A stretch of DNA of 64,000 nt from Roseospira marina (GTDB lineage Bacteria > Pseudomonadota > Alphaproteobacteria > Rhodospirillales > Rhodospirillaceae), in contig NZ_JACIGJ010000002.1 of assembly GCF_014197855.1 (NCBI RefSeq), forward strand, positions 310,001-374,000, in the 5' to 3' direction. This document shows, one piece after another, positions 9,145-18,445 of the stretch; the stretch's first letter is position 1, and each line of letters starts with the position of its first letter. The notes beneath the pieces are model-generated. The model was given only the letters and a program-made list of their open reading frames with translations. It was not told the DNA's origin and did no database searches. A program made the translations under genes and the position numbers.

Positions 9145-11880
9145 TCACGCCTCCACCGCGCACAGGATGCTGTCGCCCTCTCCGGCCCGCAGACTGGCCC
9201 GGGTGACGGGCTCGCCGTTCGCCATCCGGGTCAGGATGCGGGCGGCCAGATCAGGCAAAACGTTGCGCGTCAGGATACGGTCGATGACACGGGCGCCGGA
9301 CTCGACCTCGGTAGCCCGGGTCGCGATCAGATCGATGACGGCCTCGTCCACATCCAACTCCGCCTTGTAGGCGTCGCGCACGCGATCCTTTACCCGCCCG
9401 ATCTGCAACCGGACGATACCCTTGATGATCTCGGTCGGCAGCGGGAAATACGGAACCACCGTCACACGGCCCAGGAACGCGGGCTTGAAGACCTTCAGCA
9501 ACTCCGGGCGCAGCGCATCGTACAGTCCATCCGAGTCCGGCATGGTCTCTGGATCGTCGCACAAGGCGTGGATGGTGTCGGTCCCCGCATTGGAAGTCAT
9601 GATGATGACGGTGTTCTTGAAATCAATGTCGCGGCCTTCGCCGTCCTTCAGCATGCCCTTGTCGAACACCTGATAGAAGATGTCCTGCACGCCGGGATGC
9701 GCCTTTTCCATCTCGTCGAGCAGCACGACCGAATAGGGTTTGCGGCGCACGGCTTCGGTCAGGACCCCACCCTCGCCGTATCCCACATACCCGGGCGGCG
9801 AGCCCATCAGCAGAGAGACTTTATGCTCTTCCTTGAACTCGGACATGTTGATGATGGTCATGTTCTGCTCGCCGCCATACAGCAGCTCGGCGAGCGTTAG
9901 CGCCGTCTCGGTCTTGCCGACGCCGCTGGTGCCGACCAGCATGAACACCGCCAGCGGCTTGCGCGGGTCGGACAGGCGGGCCCGACCCGACATGACCGCC
10001 TCGGACACCACCTCCAGCGCCGTGTCCTGCCCGAGGATCCGCTTGCCCATCTCCGTCTGGAGATTGAGGATGGTGTTGATTTCGTTGGAGACCATGCGCC
10101 CGACCGGTATCCCGGTCCAGGCGCCGACCACGGCGGCGACGGCCTGACCGTCCACCACGGCCTGAAGCAGCGGATCCTCGCCCTGTAGAGCGGCCAGGGC
10201 GACGCTTTTTTCCTCGATCTCGCTGCGCAGGCCGGCCACATCCTCCTCCGTCGGCGCGGCGGGCGTCCGTGCGTCGGAGGGCAAAACCGCTCCCTCAGCC
10301 TCCGGGGGCGACCCGGATCCCGCCGTGGCGCGGTCGGTTCCGTGGGCGGCCTCCAGCCGGCCGCGCAGGTCGCGGATCTCTCCAACGAGGTCGAGTTCCT
10401 GCTGCCACCGGGCGTCCAAAGCGGCCAGATCGGCCGCGCAGGCATCGCGAGTCGCGCGCATGTCGTCCGCGTCGACCTGGCGCGCCTTTTCCACCTGCGC
10501 TTCCCGCTCCGCGATGCGAATCGCGGTGTCCAGGCTCTCGATCCGGCGGCGGAGGTCCTCCACCTGGGACGGCGTGGCGTGCTGGCTCAGGGACACGCGC
10601 GCGCAGGCCGTATCCAGCAGGCTGACGGATTTGTCGGGAAGCTGGCGCCCGCTGATGTAACGGTGGGACAGGCGGACGGACTCCACCACGGCCTCGTCCA
10701 GGATGCGAACACCGTGATGCTGCTCCAGGGTGTCGACCAGCCCGCGCATCATCTGCACGGCCACGACCTCGTTCGGCTCCTCCACCTTCACGACCTGGAA
10801 CCGCCGCGCCAACGCCGCGTCACGCTCGAAGTACTTCTTGTACTCGGCCCAGGTGGTGGCCGCGATGGTGCGCAGTTCGCCGCGCGCCAGCGCCGGCTTC
10901 AGCAGGTTGGCGGCGTCGCCCTGCCCCGCCGAGCCACCCGCGCCGATCAGCGTATGGGCCTCGTCGATGAACAGGATGATCGGCTGCGTGGAGGCCCGCA
11001 CCTCCTCGATCACCGACTTCAGACGGTTTTCGAACTCCCCGCGCATACCGGCCCCGGCCTGAAGCAGGCCCAGGTCCAGAGTGCGCACGACGACGGGCTT
11101 GATCGACGGCGGTACGTCCCCGGCGGCCACGCGCAGGGCGAAGCCCTCCACGACCGCCGTCTTACCCACACCCGCCTCACCGGTCAGGATCGGGTTGTTC
11201 TGCCGGCGGCGCGTCAGGATATCGATGATCTGGCGAATTTCCTGATCCCGGCCCAGCACGGGGTCGATCGCACCGTCCCGCGCGCGCTGGGTCAGATCAA
11301 TGGTGAACTGATCCAGGGCGCCGCCTTTCGGCACCGGACCGCTCGACCCGCCCCCCTCGCCGCCGACGCCGCCGCCAAGGTTGGCCGCCGAGCCCTGCTG
11401 ATCCTCCGACGAACCGGCACACACTTCGGGCAGCGTGTTCGTCAGCGCCTCGAGGGATACGCCCTTCAGCGGGGGCACGGAATTGAGCACCGTCGCCGAG
11501 AGCGTATCGCGCTCCAGCACCGCGAGCAGCACATGCCCGGTGCGCACCTGCGGCGCGCCGAACCGCAGCGAGGCAATGTTCCACGCCTCCCGCGCCGCCT
11601 CGATAATCTGCGGGGACAGGCCCGGGGTCCGCGCATTGCCGGTCTTCAGGCCATCCACAACCCGGTTGAGCGCGGTCGAGACCGCCCCGACGTCCACATC
11701 GAACTGCCGCAAAATGGTTTGGACGTCGCCGTTGGCGTCGTCGAGCATGCGCTGCAGCCAATGCTCAATTTCAACATTAAAGTGAGACCGCGACACCGCT
11801 ATGGCAACGGCCTCTTCCAGCGCGCGCCGCGCCTGCGGGTGGAGCTTGGACAGAAGGGCGTTGAGATCGACAGCCGACAT
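9145..11880 (-). CDS. clpV: Type VI secretion ATPase ClpV (TssH)
   Basis: AAA+ unfoldase of 911 residues that disassembles contracted TssBC sheaths for reuse. The N-terminal domain (residues 1-155) is the ClpV-type repeat domain with the HWLQRMLDD motif. It is followed by a glycine-rich linker (about 165-185), NBD1 with Walker A GEAGVGKT (234-241) and Walker B (ILFIDEAH), a coiled-coil M domain (about 420-550) and NBD2 with Walker A GTSGVGKT near residue 650. The linker and middle domain carry extra Gly/Ala/Pro-rich segments. Start: AAGGA lies 8 bases before the ATG. It is the first T6SS gene in the transcription direction within the window. Confidence 0.97.
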   Translation of the reverse strand: MSAVDLNALLSKLHPQARRALEEAVAIAVSRSHFNVEIEHWLQRMLDDANGDVQTILRQFDVDVGAVSTALNRVVDGLKTGNARTPGLSPQIIEAAREAWNIASLRFGAPQVRTGHVLLAVLERDTLSATVLNSVPPLKGVSLEALTNTLPEVCAGSSEDQQGSAANLGGGVGGEGGGSSGPVPKGGALDQFTIDLTQRARDGAIDPVLGRDQEIRQIIDILTRRRQNNPILTGEAGVGKTAVVEGFALRVAAGDVPPSIKPVVVRTLDLGLLQAGAGMRGEFENRLKSVIEEVRASTQPIILFIDEAHTLIGAGGSAGQGDAANLLKPALARGELRTIAATTWAEYKKYFERDAALARRFQVVKVEEPNEVVAVQMMRGLVDTLEQHHGVRILDEAVVESVRLSHRYISGRQLPDKSVSLLDTACARVSLSQHATPSQVEDLRRRIESLDTAIRIAEREAQVEKARQVDADDMRATRDACAADLAALDARWQQELDLVGEIRDLRGRLEAAHGTDRATAGSGSPPEAEGAVLPSDARTPAAPTEEDVAGLRSEIEEKSVALAALQGEDPLLQAVVDGQAVAAVVGAWTGIPVGRMVSNEINTILNLQTEMGKRILGQDTALEVVSEAVMSGRARLSDPRKPLAVFMLVGTSGVGKTETALTLAELLYGGEQNMTIINMSEFKEEHKVSLLMGSPPGYVGYGEGGVLTEAVRRKPYSVVLLDEMEKAHPGVQDIFYQVFDKGMLKDGEGRDIDFKNTVIIMTSNAGTDTIHALCDDPETMPDSDGLYDALRPELLKVFKPAFLGRVTVVPYFPLPTEIIKGIVRLQIGRVKDRVRDAYKAELDVDEAVIDLIATRATEVESGARVIDRILTRNVLPDLAARILTRMANGEPVTRASLRAGEGDSILCAVEA

Positions 11881-12169
11881 CGCGTGGTCCTTTATTGTTG
11901 TCCGATCTTTCGGATCTTAGTTCATCTCCGCTGGGGCCATCCCGCCCGTCGCCGGAGGAACCGGCAACGGACCTATGCCCCGGACACCAACACGGTATGG
12001 CGTGATTCCGGACGACGGAATGCCCTCTCCTGAACCCGGAACACACGGCCGTTCCAGAAACTCACCTGACCAGCGCAGAGTATCACCGGACCGGACCACT
12101 AGCCTACTCGGCGACTCGGATATTCTCATAGATTCGCCTTAACTTCGAGCGGAACCGTCCGCTCTGGTT

Positions 12170-12709
12170 TCAGCGTACCGGGGTCAACGATCGCCCTTCA
12201 CCAGCGCTTTGGCGCCCGTCCGCGTCGACCGGCGCCGCGTGTCGGCAGCTCCACTGCATCCAGCCGAGGGGGGCCGCCGCTGTCTCGATAACGATGTCGC
12301 CCTCCTCCGGCAAGAGACGCCAGACCGGTTCGCGCACGAAAGGACAGTGCAAAGCGAACCATGCGCCGCGCAAATCGTCGGCCATGCCGGCCAGATCGCG
12401 GGCCCAACGCGGATCGATATCCAACCGAACCACAAGAGACGACGCCCGCGCCGCCACACCGGTGACCTGCGCCGTAGAACACACATGCTGGTTCTGGAAG
12501 TAGGGAACGGCCCAGGCCAATGCAGCGCGGGTGCCGGCCCGGACGGCCGGGGTGGTTTCGGGAGCGGCCAAAACCGCCGTCGGAGCACTCAGGCTTCCGC
12601 CGACAAACAGCACGCCGACGGCCCGTGCAAGCCCAAGCGGCTTACACCGGGCGCCACGACGTCGCGCCTCCCAAGGGCGCACCGGCGTGCTGGGATCGCG
12701 GCGCGACAC
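12170..12709 (-). CDS. Putative exported protein of unknown function upstream of clpV
   Basis: Open frame of 179 residues with a twin-arginine-free but signal-like segment (LARAVGVLFVGGSLSAPTAVLAAPE), so export to the periplasm is likely. The mature part has three well-separated cysteines (NQHVC, ALHCP, WSCRH), which could form a disulphide. I do not recognise the family. The start is uncertain: a GTG at 12709 follows GGGGGG by 7 bases, and a TTG at 12745 is the only other in-frame option with a purine-rich context. It lies 289 bases upstream of clpV on the same strand, so it could belong to the T6SS transcript or simply border it. Confidence 0.55.
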   Translation of the reverse strand: MSRRDPSTPVRPWEARRRGARCKPLGLARAVGVLFVGGSLSAPTAVLAAPETTPAVRAGTRAALAWAVPYFQNQHVCSTAQVTGVAARASSLVVRLDIDPRWARDLAGMADDLRGAWFALHCPFVREPVWRLLPEEGDIVIETAAAPLGWMQWSCRHAAPVDADGRQSAGEGRSLTPVR

Positions 12710-12832
12710 ATCACAGCCCCCCAAAACGTCAGCTCCTCCCGGCAAGACAGCGGACGGCGGCGACGTCCGTCCGCGCGAAATTAAGCCGGGATGGGTCGCA
12801 TGCCGTCAACCCGTCACACTGGGATGATGTGA

Positions 12833-14104
12833 TTACCGATCCGGCCGATAGGCCGACAGATCGATGTTGGGATGCCGCCCGGCCACGAGGTCCGCGACCA
12901 GCCGACCGGTCGCCGCACCGGCGGTCAGCCCGATGTGCTGGTGGCCGTAGGCGGCGATCACCCGCCGCGCGCCGGGCAAGGCACCGATCACAGGGACACT
13001 GTCCGTGGGCGGTGGGCGCGGCCCCATCCAAGTGGACGTTCCCTGGTGGCGCAGCCCCGGGAACAGTTCGGCCACGCCGCGATTCAGCACGGTCGTAGGC
13101 CCCGATGCGGCCGGGGCCTCCAGATCGGCGAACTCGACCAGACCGGCGGCGCGCAGTCGGCCCTCCATCGGCACCAGCACCATCTTGCGGGCCGCGTCCA
13201 TCAGCGGGTGACGCGGTCCGCCCTCGGCGGCCGCCAGTTCAAGGTGATAGCCCCGTTCAGCCGCCAGGCGGACTGTGGCCCCCAACGGCCGCGCCAGTCG
13301 ATCCGACCATGCCCCGGTCGCCAAAACCACGTGGGAGGCCCGCAGGTCCGCTCCCTCCGTCCGGACCGTCACCCCGGTTTCATCCGGCTCCAACGCCCGC
13401 ACCATAGCCCGCTCGAAACGCCCGCCGGCCGCCACGACGGCCTCCGCCAGAGCCTCCACATAGGCGCCCGGATCGGTGATGACCGCGTGGTCCGGCATCG
13501 CCACGCCGAAACGCCGGGCCATGGGCGACAGGTCAGGTTCCAGCGCCCGCAGGGCCTCGCCCTCCAACTCCCGCCACGTGAGGCCCGCCGCGTGCCGATG
13601 CGTCCACGTCAGACAATCGCGCTCATACGCCGCACGATCACGATAGAGAAAGACGTAGTCCGTGGGGCGAATGAATGGAGCGGCGTCGGTTCCCTCGGCC
13701 AGCGCCTGGTGCTGGTCCAGGCTGTCCAGCAGCAACGGGGCCAACGCACGCACCGCGGCGTCCAACCGGGCGGGGGTCGCCGTCGCCATAAAGCGGATCA
13801 GCCAAGGCAACAGACGCGGCAACGCCGCCCAGCGCAGGAACAGCGGCCCGTCCCGCGACAGAAGCATGCGCGGCGCGTCACGCCACAGGCCGGGGGTCGC
13901 GACGGGCAGGATGGAGCAGCGCGCCAGGATGCCGCCGTTGCCGTAGGAGGCTCCGGCCGCCGGCCCTTCCCGATCGACCAGCACCACCGGATACCCCAAC
14001 CGACACAAGTGCAAGGCGCTGGCCACCCCAACGATCCCAGCCCCCACGACGACCACCGGCGAAGCGAACGACCCATCAGGCGCGGCGGTGGTCTGCGAGG
14101 GCAT
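12833..14104 (-). CDS. FAD-dependent amine/D-amino acid dehydrogenase, DadA-like
   Basis: Flavoprotein of 423 residues in the DAO superfamily. The N-terminal Rossmann motif (VVVVGAGIVGVASALHL) binds the ADP part of FAD. SYGNGGILARCSILPVATPG and the C-terminal TGAATGRLVADLVAG are typical of DadA-type D-amino acid dehydrogenases, and GWDG-like active-site elements are replaced by YGHQHIGLTAG near the end. DadA enzymes oxidise D-amino acids such as D-alanine to 2-oxo acids and pass electrons to quinone. The substrate cannot be read from sequence. The ATG at 14104 was preferred over a TTG at 14122, although its ribosome site is weak. No alanine racemase or regulator lies next to it. Confidence 0.82.
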   Translation of the reverse strand: MPSQTTAAPDGSFASPVVVVGAGIVGVASALHLCRLGYPVVLVDREGPAAGASYGNGGILARCSILPVATPGLWRDAPRMLLSRDGPLFLRWAALPRLLPWLIRFMATATPARLDAAVRALAPLLLDSLDQHQALAEGTDAAPFIRPTDYVFLYRDRAAYERDCLTWTHRHAAGLTWRELEGEALRALEPDLSPMARRFGVAMPDHAVITDPGAYVEALAEAVVAAGGRFERAMVRALEPDETGVTVRTEGADLRASHVVLATGAWSDRLARPLGATVRLAAERGYHLELAAAEGGPRHPLMDAARKMVLVPMEGRLRAAGLVEFADLEAPAASGPTTVLNRGVAELFPGLRHQGTSTWMGPRPPPTDSVPVIGALPGARRVIAAYGHQHIGLTAGAATGRLVADLVAGRHPNIDLSAYRPDR

Positions 14105-14258
14105 GGTGTTTGGCGATCTCAAGGGGCTGAAAGAGCTGGCTCAAGGGGCGGTCGGGCGCGGTCCGACATCACCGCGCGGTTCCACGTCCAGGCGCGCGCA
14201 AAGCCGCGCGTCGGGACGGCCAAGACCGGGCTCAAGCGGAAAGCGGCGAGTCTCAGGC

Positions 14259-14783
14259 TCACGGGCAGGCGTTCGAGATCGCCTCGTGCGCGTTGGTGAA
14301 GCCCATAAGCGAATAGGTGTCCGTGGTCACTGTGCCACGCGACGACGTGCCCTTGACCACCATGCGGCCGCCGGCCTTCATCGCCGTGACCAGCTTGGTG
14401 TCGTCCTCGTCATAGGCCCAGGCGGCGTCGCCGTGCGTGAACAGCGTGAAGCTGTTACGGCCGTCGATGCTCACGCTGACTTCGCTGCCGTCTTTGTACG
14501 GATAGCCGGCGATGAAGCTCACCACGTTGCGCGCGCCCTCGGCCGGGCGATGACTGACGATCGCAAAGACCTCATCCCGGCGCGTGTAGTTGCCCTCTTC
14601 CTTTTCCGGACGGGTCGCGACGTAGCACACCGTGTTGCCGCCCTCGTCATGGGTATAGGCGGTCCAGTCCCGGAACTTGCCGATCGTCTTGACCTCTTGC
14701 GCTACGGCCGGGGTATGCAACATCGCCAGGGCGACGCCCGCCAGCAGCGCGAGAGCGGGCAGACCGCGCGTGGAAACCTTCAT
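14259..14783 (-). CDS. Invasion-associated locus B (IalB)-like periplasmic protein
   Basis: Protein of 174 residues with a Sec signal peptide (MKVSTRGLPALALLAGVALA, cleavage near PAVAQ). The mature part carries the IalB/YfaZ-like pattern FRDWTAYTHDEGGNTVCYVAT, then SFIAGYPYKDGSEVSVSIDG and ends in a Cys-Pro. In alphaproteobacteria IalB relatives are widespread envelope proteins; the name comes from Bartonella, where the protein affects erythrocyte entry, but most members have no proven role. A consensus AGGAGG lies about 11 bases before the ATG, so an upstream in-frame start at 14837 was rejected. It is probably a single transcription unit. Confidence 0.8.
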   Translation of the reverse strand: MKVSTRGLPALALLAGVALAMLHTPAVAQEVKTIGKFRDWTAYTHDEGGNTVCYVATRPEKEEGNYTRRDEVFAIVSHRPAEGARNVVSFIAGYPYKDGSEVSVSIDGRNSFTLFTHGDAAWAYDEDDTKLVTAMKAGGRMVVKGTSSRGTVTTDTYSLMGFTNAHEAISNACP

Positions 14784-15094
14784 CGCTGTCGATCCTCCTG
14801 GATGGACGGCCCCAAAACCGCCCGCTCCGGGTGCCACCGGGACGGACGCAAATGGGGAAACGGAAACATTCGTGTGGACCGGAGGTGGCCTTACGGATGC
14901 CCCCGGCGCGGGGTCGCAACCCGCCCGTCGGCATGCCGCCGTTGATCTGGCACCCTCGACCCGCGCGCCCCGACTGTGCCCCGTGGCACCGCCGGGATCA
15001 ACCCTTGAACGGCGACCACCGAGGCCGCCGGTCGCGGACCGCGTTCGACGCCATACCTTGCGTGAAGATGTGGCAGAGTCGTGGCAGAGTGCGC
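14784..15094. other. Intergenic region with no supported gene
   Basis: The stretch lies between the IalB-like gene and the methyltransferase gene, both on the minus strand, so it contains the IalB-like promoter. Open frames here have no coding look in any frame. The only structures seen are an 11-base tandem repeat next to the methyltransferase stop and a short GCGACC/GGTCGC inverted repeat near 15010-15035 with no T-run. Confidence 0.5.
15070..15091. repeat. Tandem 11-base repeat
   Basis: GTGGCAGAGT occurs twice in direct tandem (15070-15079 and 15081-15090), separated by one base, four bases beyond the stop codon of the SpoU-family gene. It has no obvious function. Confidence 0.6.
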
Positions 15095-15712
15095 TTACCC
15101 TGCCTTCGGACGTCGCGACCGGCCCTCGCGGTCCAATTGCTCGGTTTCCGCCAGTTCGGCCACCGGGGCCGGCGCACGGTACGCCTGCATGGTCCGAAAC
15201 GTCGGCCCGCCGTGCACATGCTCGGCCAGCGGCGCAGCCGGCCCGCCCTCCGCCACCGGGCGGGGCGCAAACCGGCCCCGGCTGATGACGCGATCATACA
15301 TCACCAGTGCCCCCGCAAGCCCCAGATTGAGCGAAAAGCGCGTTGGGATCTTGACCACATAATCGCACCGCGCCGCCACCTCGGGCGACAGACCGAACCG
15401 CTCCGCCCCCAAAATATAGGCCGCGCGCAGCGGATGCTGGAACGACGGCAGTTCGATGGAGTCCTCGAACAGCTCGATCCCGACCAGCTTGCAGCCTTCC
15501 GGCAGGACCAGCGAGGCCGCGTTCGGAAACGTGTAGAACGGCACCTGCCCCACGCTGTCCGACGTGTCCGTGGCATGCCCCCGCGGCCGTTCGTATTGCG
15601 CCGCGACGGTAAACACGAAGCCGGCCCCGAACGCATGGGCGGACCGGAACACACTGCCCACGTTGTAGGCCTTGCTCACCCCGTCGACCCCGATGCCAAA
15701 GTACCCGCGCAT
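15095..15712 (-). CDS. SpoU/TrmH-family RNA methyltransferase
   Basis: SPOUT-fold S-adenosylmethionine-dependent RNA 2'-O-methyltransferase of 205 residues. Motif 1 is NVGSVFRSAHAFG near the N-terminus, motif 2 is YILGAERFGLS and motif 3 is FSLNLGLAGALVMYDRV, which together make the trefoil-knot cofactor site. There is no extra N-terminal RNA-binding domain, so the target is not predictable; a tRNA or rRNA ribose is expected. The last 45 or so residues are a charged Pro/Ala tail. AGGGA lies about 7 bases upstream of the ATG at 15712, which supports it over an upstream in-frame ATG at 15802. Confidence 0.88.
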   Translation of the reverse strand: MRGYFGIGVDGVSKAYNVGSVFRSAHAFGAGFVFTVAAQYERPRGHATDTSDSVGQVPFYTFPNAASLVLPEGCKLVGIELFEDSIELPSFQHPLRAAYILGAERFGLSPEVAARCDYVVKIPTRFSLNLGLAGALVMYDRVISRGRFAPRPVAEGGPAAPLAEHVHGGPTFRTMQAYRAPAPVAELAETEQLDREGRSRRPKAG

Positions 15713-15879
15713 GACCGTATCCCTATGTTCGTGCGACCTCACGGTGCGACATCGTCGTGCCACCGCGTTGCGGTTTGGTGGCGTCGCAAAGTCGGGCATC
15801 ATGCCGATCCCGCCGTGGCAATCAAGGCCGCCCGCTCACCCGACCCGATCCGCCACCCCCGATCCGATGGAGCCCCCCC

Positions 15880-16857
15880 ATGCGCGCCGCCGTCTGTCAT
15901 GCCTACACGTCCCACCGAGATCTGCGCGTCGAGGACATCCCGCCACCGCCGATGATCTCGGGCGGCGTTCGAATCCGGGTCAGCCACGCCGGCCTGAACT
16001 TCGCGGACAGCCTCATCACCGCCGGTCAGTATCAGGAAAAACCCACGCCGCCCTTCGTGCCCGGCTTCGAACTCGCCGGCACGGTGACGGAGGTCGCCGA
16101 CGGCGTGACCGCCGTCGCGGTCGGCGACCGGGTGATGGCCATGCCGGCCCACGGCGCCTTCGCCGAGGAGGCCGTGGTCCCCGAGGCCTCGGTCTGGCCG
16201 CTGGGCGACGGCATGAGCCCGGCGGTCGGCGCCGCCTTCCCCATCGCCTACGGCACCGCGCACTTCGGCCTGTTCGACCGGGCCCGTCTTCAGCCCGGCG
16301 AGGTCGTGCTGATCCATGGCGCTGCCGGGGGTGTCGGACTTACGGCCGTGGAGTGCGCCAAGGCCGGGGGCGCCACCGTGATCGCCACGGCCAGCGGGCC
16401 TGAAAAGCTCGCGGTGGCCGCGGAGCATGGCGCCGATCATGGCATCGACGCCCGGACCGAGGACATCCGGGCGCGCGTGCTGGCCCTCACCGACGGACGC
16501 GGCGCCGACGTGGTCTACGACCCGGTCGGCGGCCCCGTCTTCGACGCCTCCCTGCGGTGCACCGCGCCGGACGGGCGGCTGCTGGCCATCGGGTTCGCCA
16601 GCGGTACGGTTCCACAAATCCCGGCGAATCGACTTCTGGTCAAGAACCAGACGGTCATCGGGTTCTATTGGGGCGCCTACCTCCGCATCGCGCCGGAGCG
16701 GGTGCGGGCCTGCATGGCCGCGCTGGTGGCGTGGCACGACACCGGCATGCTGCGGCCCCGTGTCTCGGCGGAGTTCGCGCTGGAGGACGTCGTTTCCGCC
16801 ATCGATGCCCTGGTGGCCCGGCGCGTGACCGGCAAGGCGGTGCTGCGAATGGCCTGA
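15880..16857 (+). CDS. NADPH:quinone oxidoreductase, zinc-independent MDR family
   Basis: Protein of 325 residues of the medium-chain dehydrogenase/reductase superfamily, quinone oxidoreductase (QorA-like) branch. The GroES-like N-terminal domain shows NFADSLITAGQYQEKPTPPFVPGFELAGTV-type sequence without the zinc-ligand Cys/His set of alcohol dehydrogenases. The Rossmann motif is HGAAGGVGLTAVE, followed by GADVVYDPVGG. Such enzymes reduce quinones or enones with NADPH. The ATG at 15880 is the only start that fits the family N-terminus (MRAAVCHAY). It is transcribed towards scpB, and only 39 bases separate the two stop codons. Confidence 0.9.
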   Translation: MRAAVCHAYTSHRDLRVEDIPPPPMISGGVRIRVSHAGLNFADSLITAGQYQEKPTPPFVPGFELAGTVTEVADGVTAVAVGDRVMAMPAHGAFAEEAVVPEASVWPLGDGMSPAVGAAFPIAYGTAHFGLFDRARLQPGEVVLIHGAAGGVGLTAVECAKAGGATVIATASGPEKLAVAAEHGADHGIDARTEDIRARVLALTDGRGADVVYDPVGGPVFDASLRCTAPDGRLLAIGFASGTVPQIPANRLLVKNQTVIGFYWGAYLRIAPERVRACMAALVAWHDTGMLRPRVSAEFALEDVVSAIDALVARRVTGKAVLRMA

Positions 16858-16896
16858 CGGGCCGGCGTGACGGTGGCGGCGGTTAAGGGCCGTCGT

Positions 16897-17607
16897 TCAG
16901 GCGCCGTCGTCCGGATCCAGCGGCTCGGGCACAGCGCCCTCCCCGTCCGCGTCCGCATCCGTGTCCGGCAGTGGAGCGTCATCCCGCGCCCGCGCGCCAT
17001 AGGCGGCAATGGCCGGCCGGGCGTCCAACAGTCCGGCCGCGCGCATCTCCTCGATCCCCGGCAGGTCCTTGAGACTTTCCAGGCCGAAGTGGTCCAGAAA
17101 CGCGTCGGCCGTGCCCCAGGTGAGCGGCCGCCCCGGTGTCTGCCGCCGGCCCCGGGGCCGAATCCACCCCGCCTCCAGCAGCACGTCGAGGGTGCCCTTG
17201 GAGACCGCGACGCCCCGAATTTCCTCAATCTCCGCCCGTGTCACCGGCTGGTGATAGGCCACGATGGCCAGCGTCTCGACCGCCGCGCGGGAGAGCTTTT
17301 TCGGCTCGATCGCCTCCGTCGTCAGGATCTCGGCGAGATCCGGGGCGGTGCGGAACGCCCAGGTCGCCCCTCGGCGTACGAGGTGCACACCGCGCGCGTC
17401 GTAATGCGCGGCCAGCGCCGCCAGAACCGCCCGCACATCCGTACCGGCCGGCAGGCGCGCGGCCAGAGCCTTCTCGGTGAGGGGTTCGGCGGCCGCGAAC
17501 AGGATCGCTTCCGCCATGCGCCGGACCTGAAACGCCTCAACCTCCGGCGCCACCGGCGCCGCGTCGGCTCCGTCCAGCACACCGCCGGTCTCGTCATTCG
17601 CCGCCAT
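16897..17607 (-). CDS. scpB: Segregation and condensation protein ScpB
   Basis: ScpB of 236 residues, the winged-helix kite subunit that dimerises on ScpA and joins SMC in chromosome condensation. Family motifs are visible: AEAILFAAAEPLTEKAL, LSRAAVETLAIVAYHQPVTRAEIEEIRGV and GRPLTWGTADAFLDHFGL. The final 45 residues are an acidic, Asp-rich tail. GGAGG lies 7 bases upstream of the ATG at 17607; the ATG at 17613 would have no spacing. The gene overlaps the end of scpA by 14 bases, which indicates translational coupling. In related genomes tatA normally follows directly; here it does not. Confidence 0.95.
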   Translation of the reverse strand: MAANDETGGVLDGADAAPVAPEVEAFQVRRMAEAILFAAAEPLTEKALAARLPAGTDVRAVLAALAAHYDARGVHLVRRGATWAFRTAPDLAEILTTEAIEPKKLSRAAVETLAIVAYHQPVTRAEIEEIRGVAVSKGTLDVLLEAGWIRPRGRRQTPGRPLTWGTADAFLDHFGLESLKDLPGIEEMRAAGLLDARPAIAAYGARARDDAPLPDTDADADGEGAVPEPLDPDDGA

Positions 17608-18445
17608 CGTCATCCTCCGGATCCCGGCGACGCACGTACAGGGGAGAGAACGGCCCCCCGTCCTGGCGCACCTCCGCCTTGCCCTGCCGCGCCAATTCCA
17701 GCGTGGCCACAAAGGTCGCACCGATGGCGGAGCGGCGGAGCAGCCCATCCCCCAGGCCCGACGCCAGATCCTTTGGCAGGAACCGAAGCAGCGCGGTCCA
17801 CTCCACCGTCGTACCCAATAGGCCGTTCAGCCGGGCCAGCGCCTGCTCGACCGAGTACAGGTCGAACGGTTCCACCGACAGCGCCGTGTTTTGCGACCGC
17901 CGGTGCAGGTCGGCATAGGCCCGCAGCAGGTCGTGCAAGGTCACATCAAAGACCGTGTGGTGAATGACGGACACGGCCTCCGGCGCCCCCCGCACCAGCG
18001 TGTCCCGCCCCAGGCGGGGCCGCTCCATGAGCGCGCGGCCGGCGGTGCGCATCGCCTCCAGCCGCTGAAGCTGGAAGTGCAGCGCGGCGGCCATTTCGGC
18101 GCCGCTGGGTTCATCATCGGCCTGCGGCACCGGCAGCAGCAAGCGCGACTTCAGGAACGCCAGCCACGCGGCCATGACCAGATAGTCGGCCGCGAGGTCC
18201 AGGTGACGCTCCCGCGCCGCGCGGACGAACGCCAAGTATTGCTCGGCCAGATGCAGAATGGACAGGCGCGCCAGATCGACCTTCTGGTCCCGCGCCAGGG
18301 CGAGCAGAACATCCAGCGGGCCGTCGAAGCCGTCCAGGTTCACCACCAGCGCGTCGGGCACCGACGGAGCACGCTCGCCATCGTCGGCGAACGGCGGTGG
18401 ATCCCCGGGGGGCGGTGCGTCCTGTCGCGGGGTCGGCCCGGTCAT
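17594..18445 (-). CDS. scpA: Segregation and condensation protein ScpA
   Basis: ScpA of 283 residues, the kleisin subunit of bacterial condensin. The N-terminal domain has the hallmark FDGPLDVLLALARDQKVDL and YLVMAAWLAFLKSRLLLP, and the C-terminal winged helix has the family-typical TFVATLELARQGKAEVRQ. About 30 Pro-rich residues precede the conserved part. AGGAG lies 5 bases before the ATG. It overlaps scpB and lies 163 bases downstream of the site-2 protease gene in the same direction, close to nagZ, as in many alphaproteobacteria. Confidence 0.95.
   Translation of the reverse strand: MTGPTPRQDAPPPGDPPPFADDGERAPSVPDALVVNLDGFDGPLDVLLALARDQKVDLARLSILHLAEQYLAFVRAARERHLDLAADYLVMAAWLAFLKSRLLLPVPQADDEPSGAEMAAALHFQLQRLEAMRTAGRALMERPRLGRDTLVRGAPEAVSVIHHTVFDVTLHDLLRAYADLHRRSQNTALSVEPFDLYSVEQALARLNGLLGTTVEWTALLRFLPKDLASGLGDGLLRRSAIGATFVATLELARQGKAEVRQDGGPFSPLYVRRRDPEDDDGGE

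Noticed and set aside
9145-11880. clpV as the general chaperone ClpB
   Set aside because: The N-terminal domain, the linker and the position next to hcp in a T6SS cluster indicate ClpV.
15070-15091. Tandem repeat read as a sigma-54 promoter (GG-N10-GC: TGGCAGAGTCGTGGCA)
   Set aside because: It points to the plus strand with no gene for about 790 bases, and differs from the consensus at conserved C and T positions. It was kept only as a repeat.
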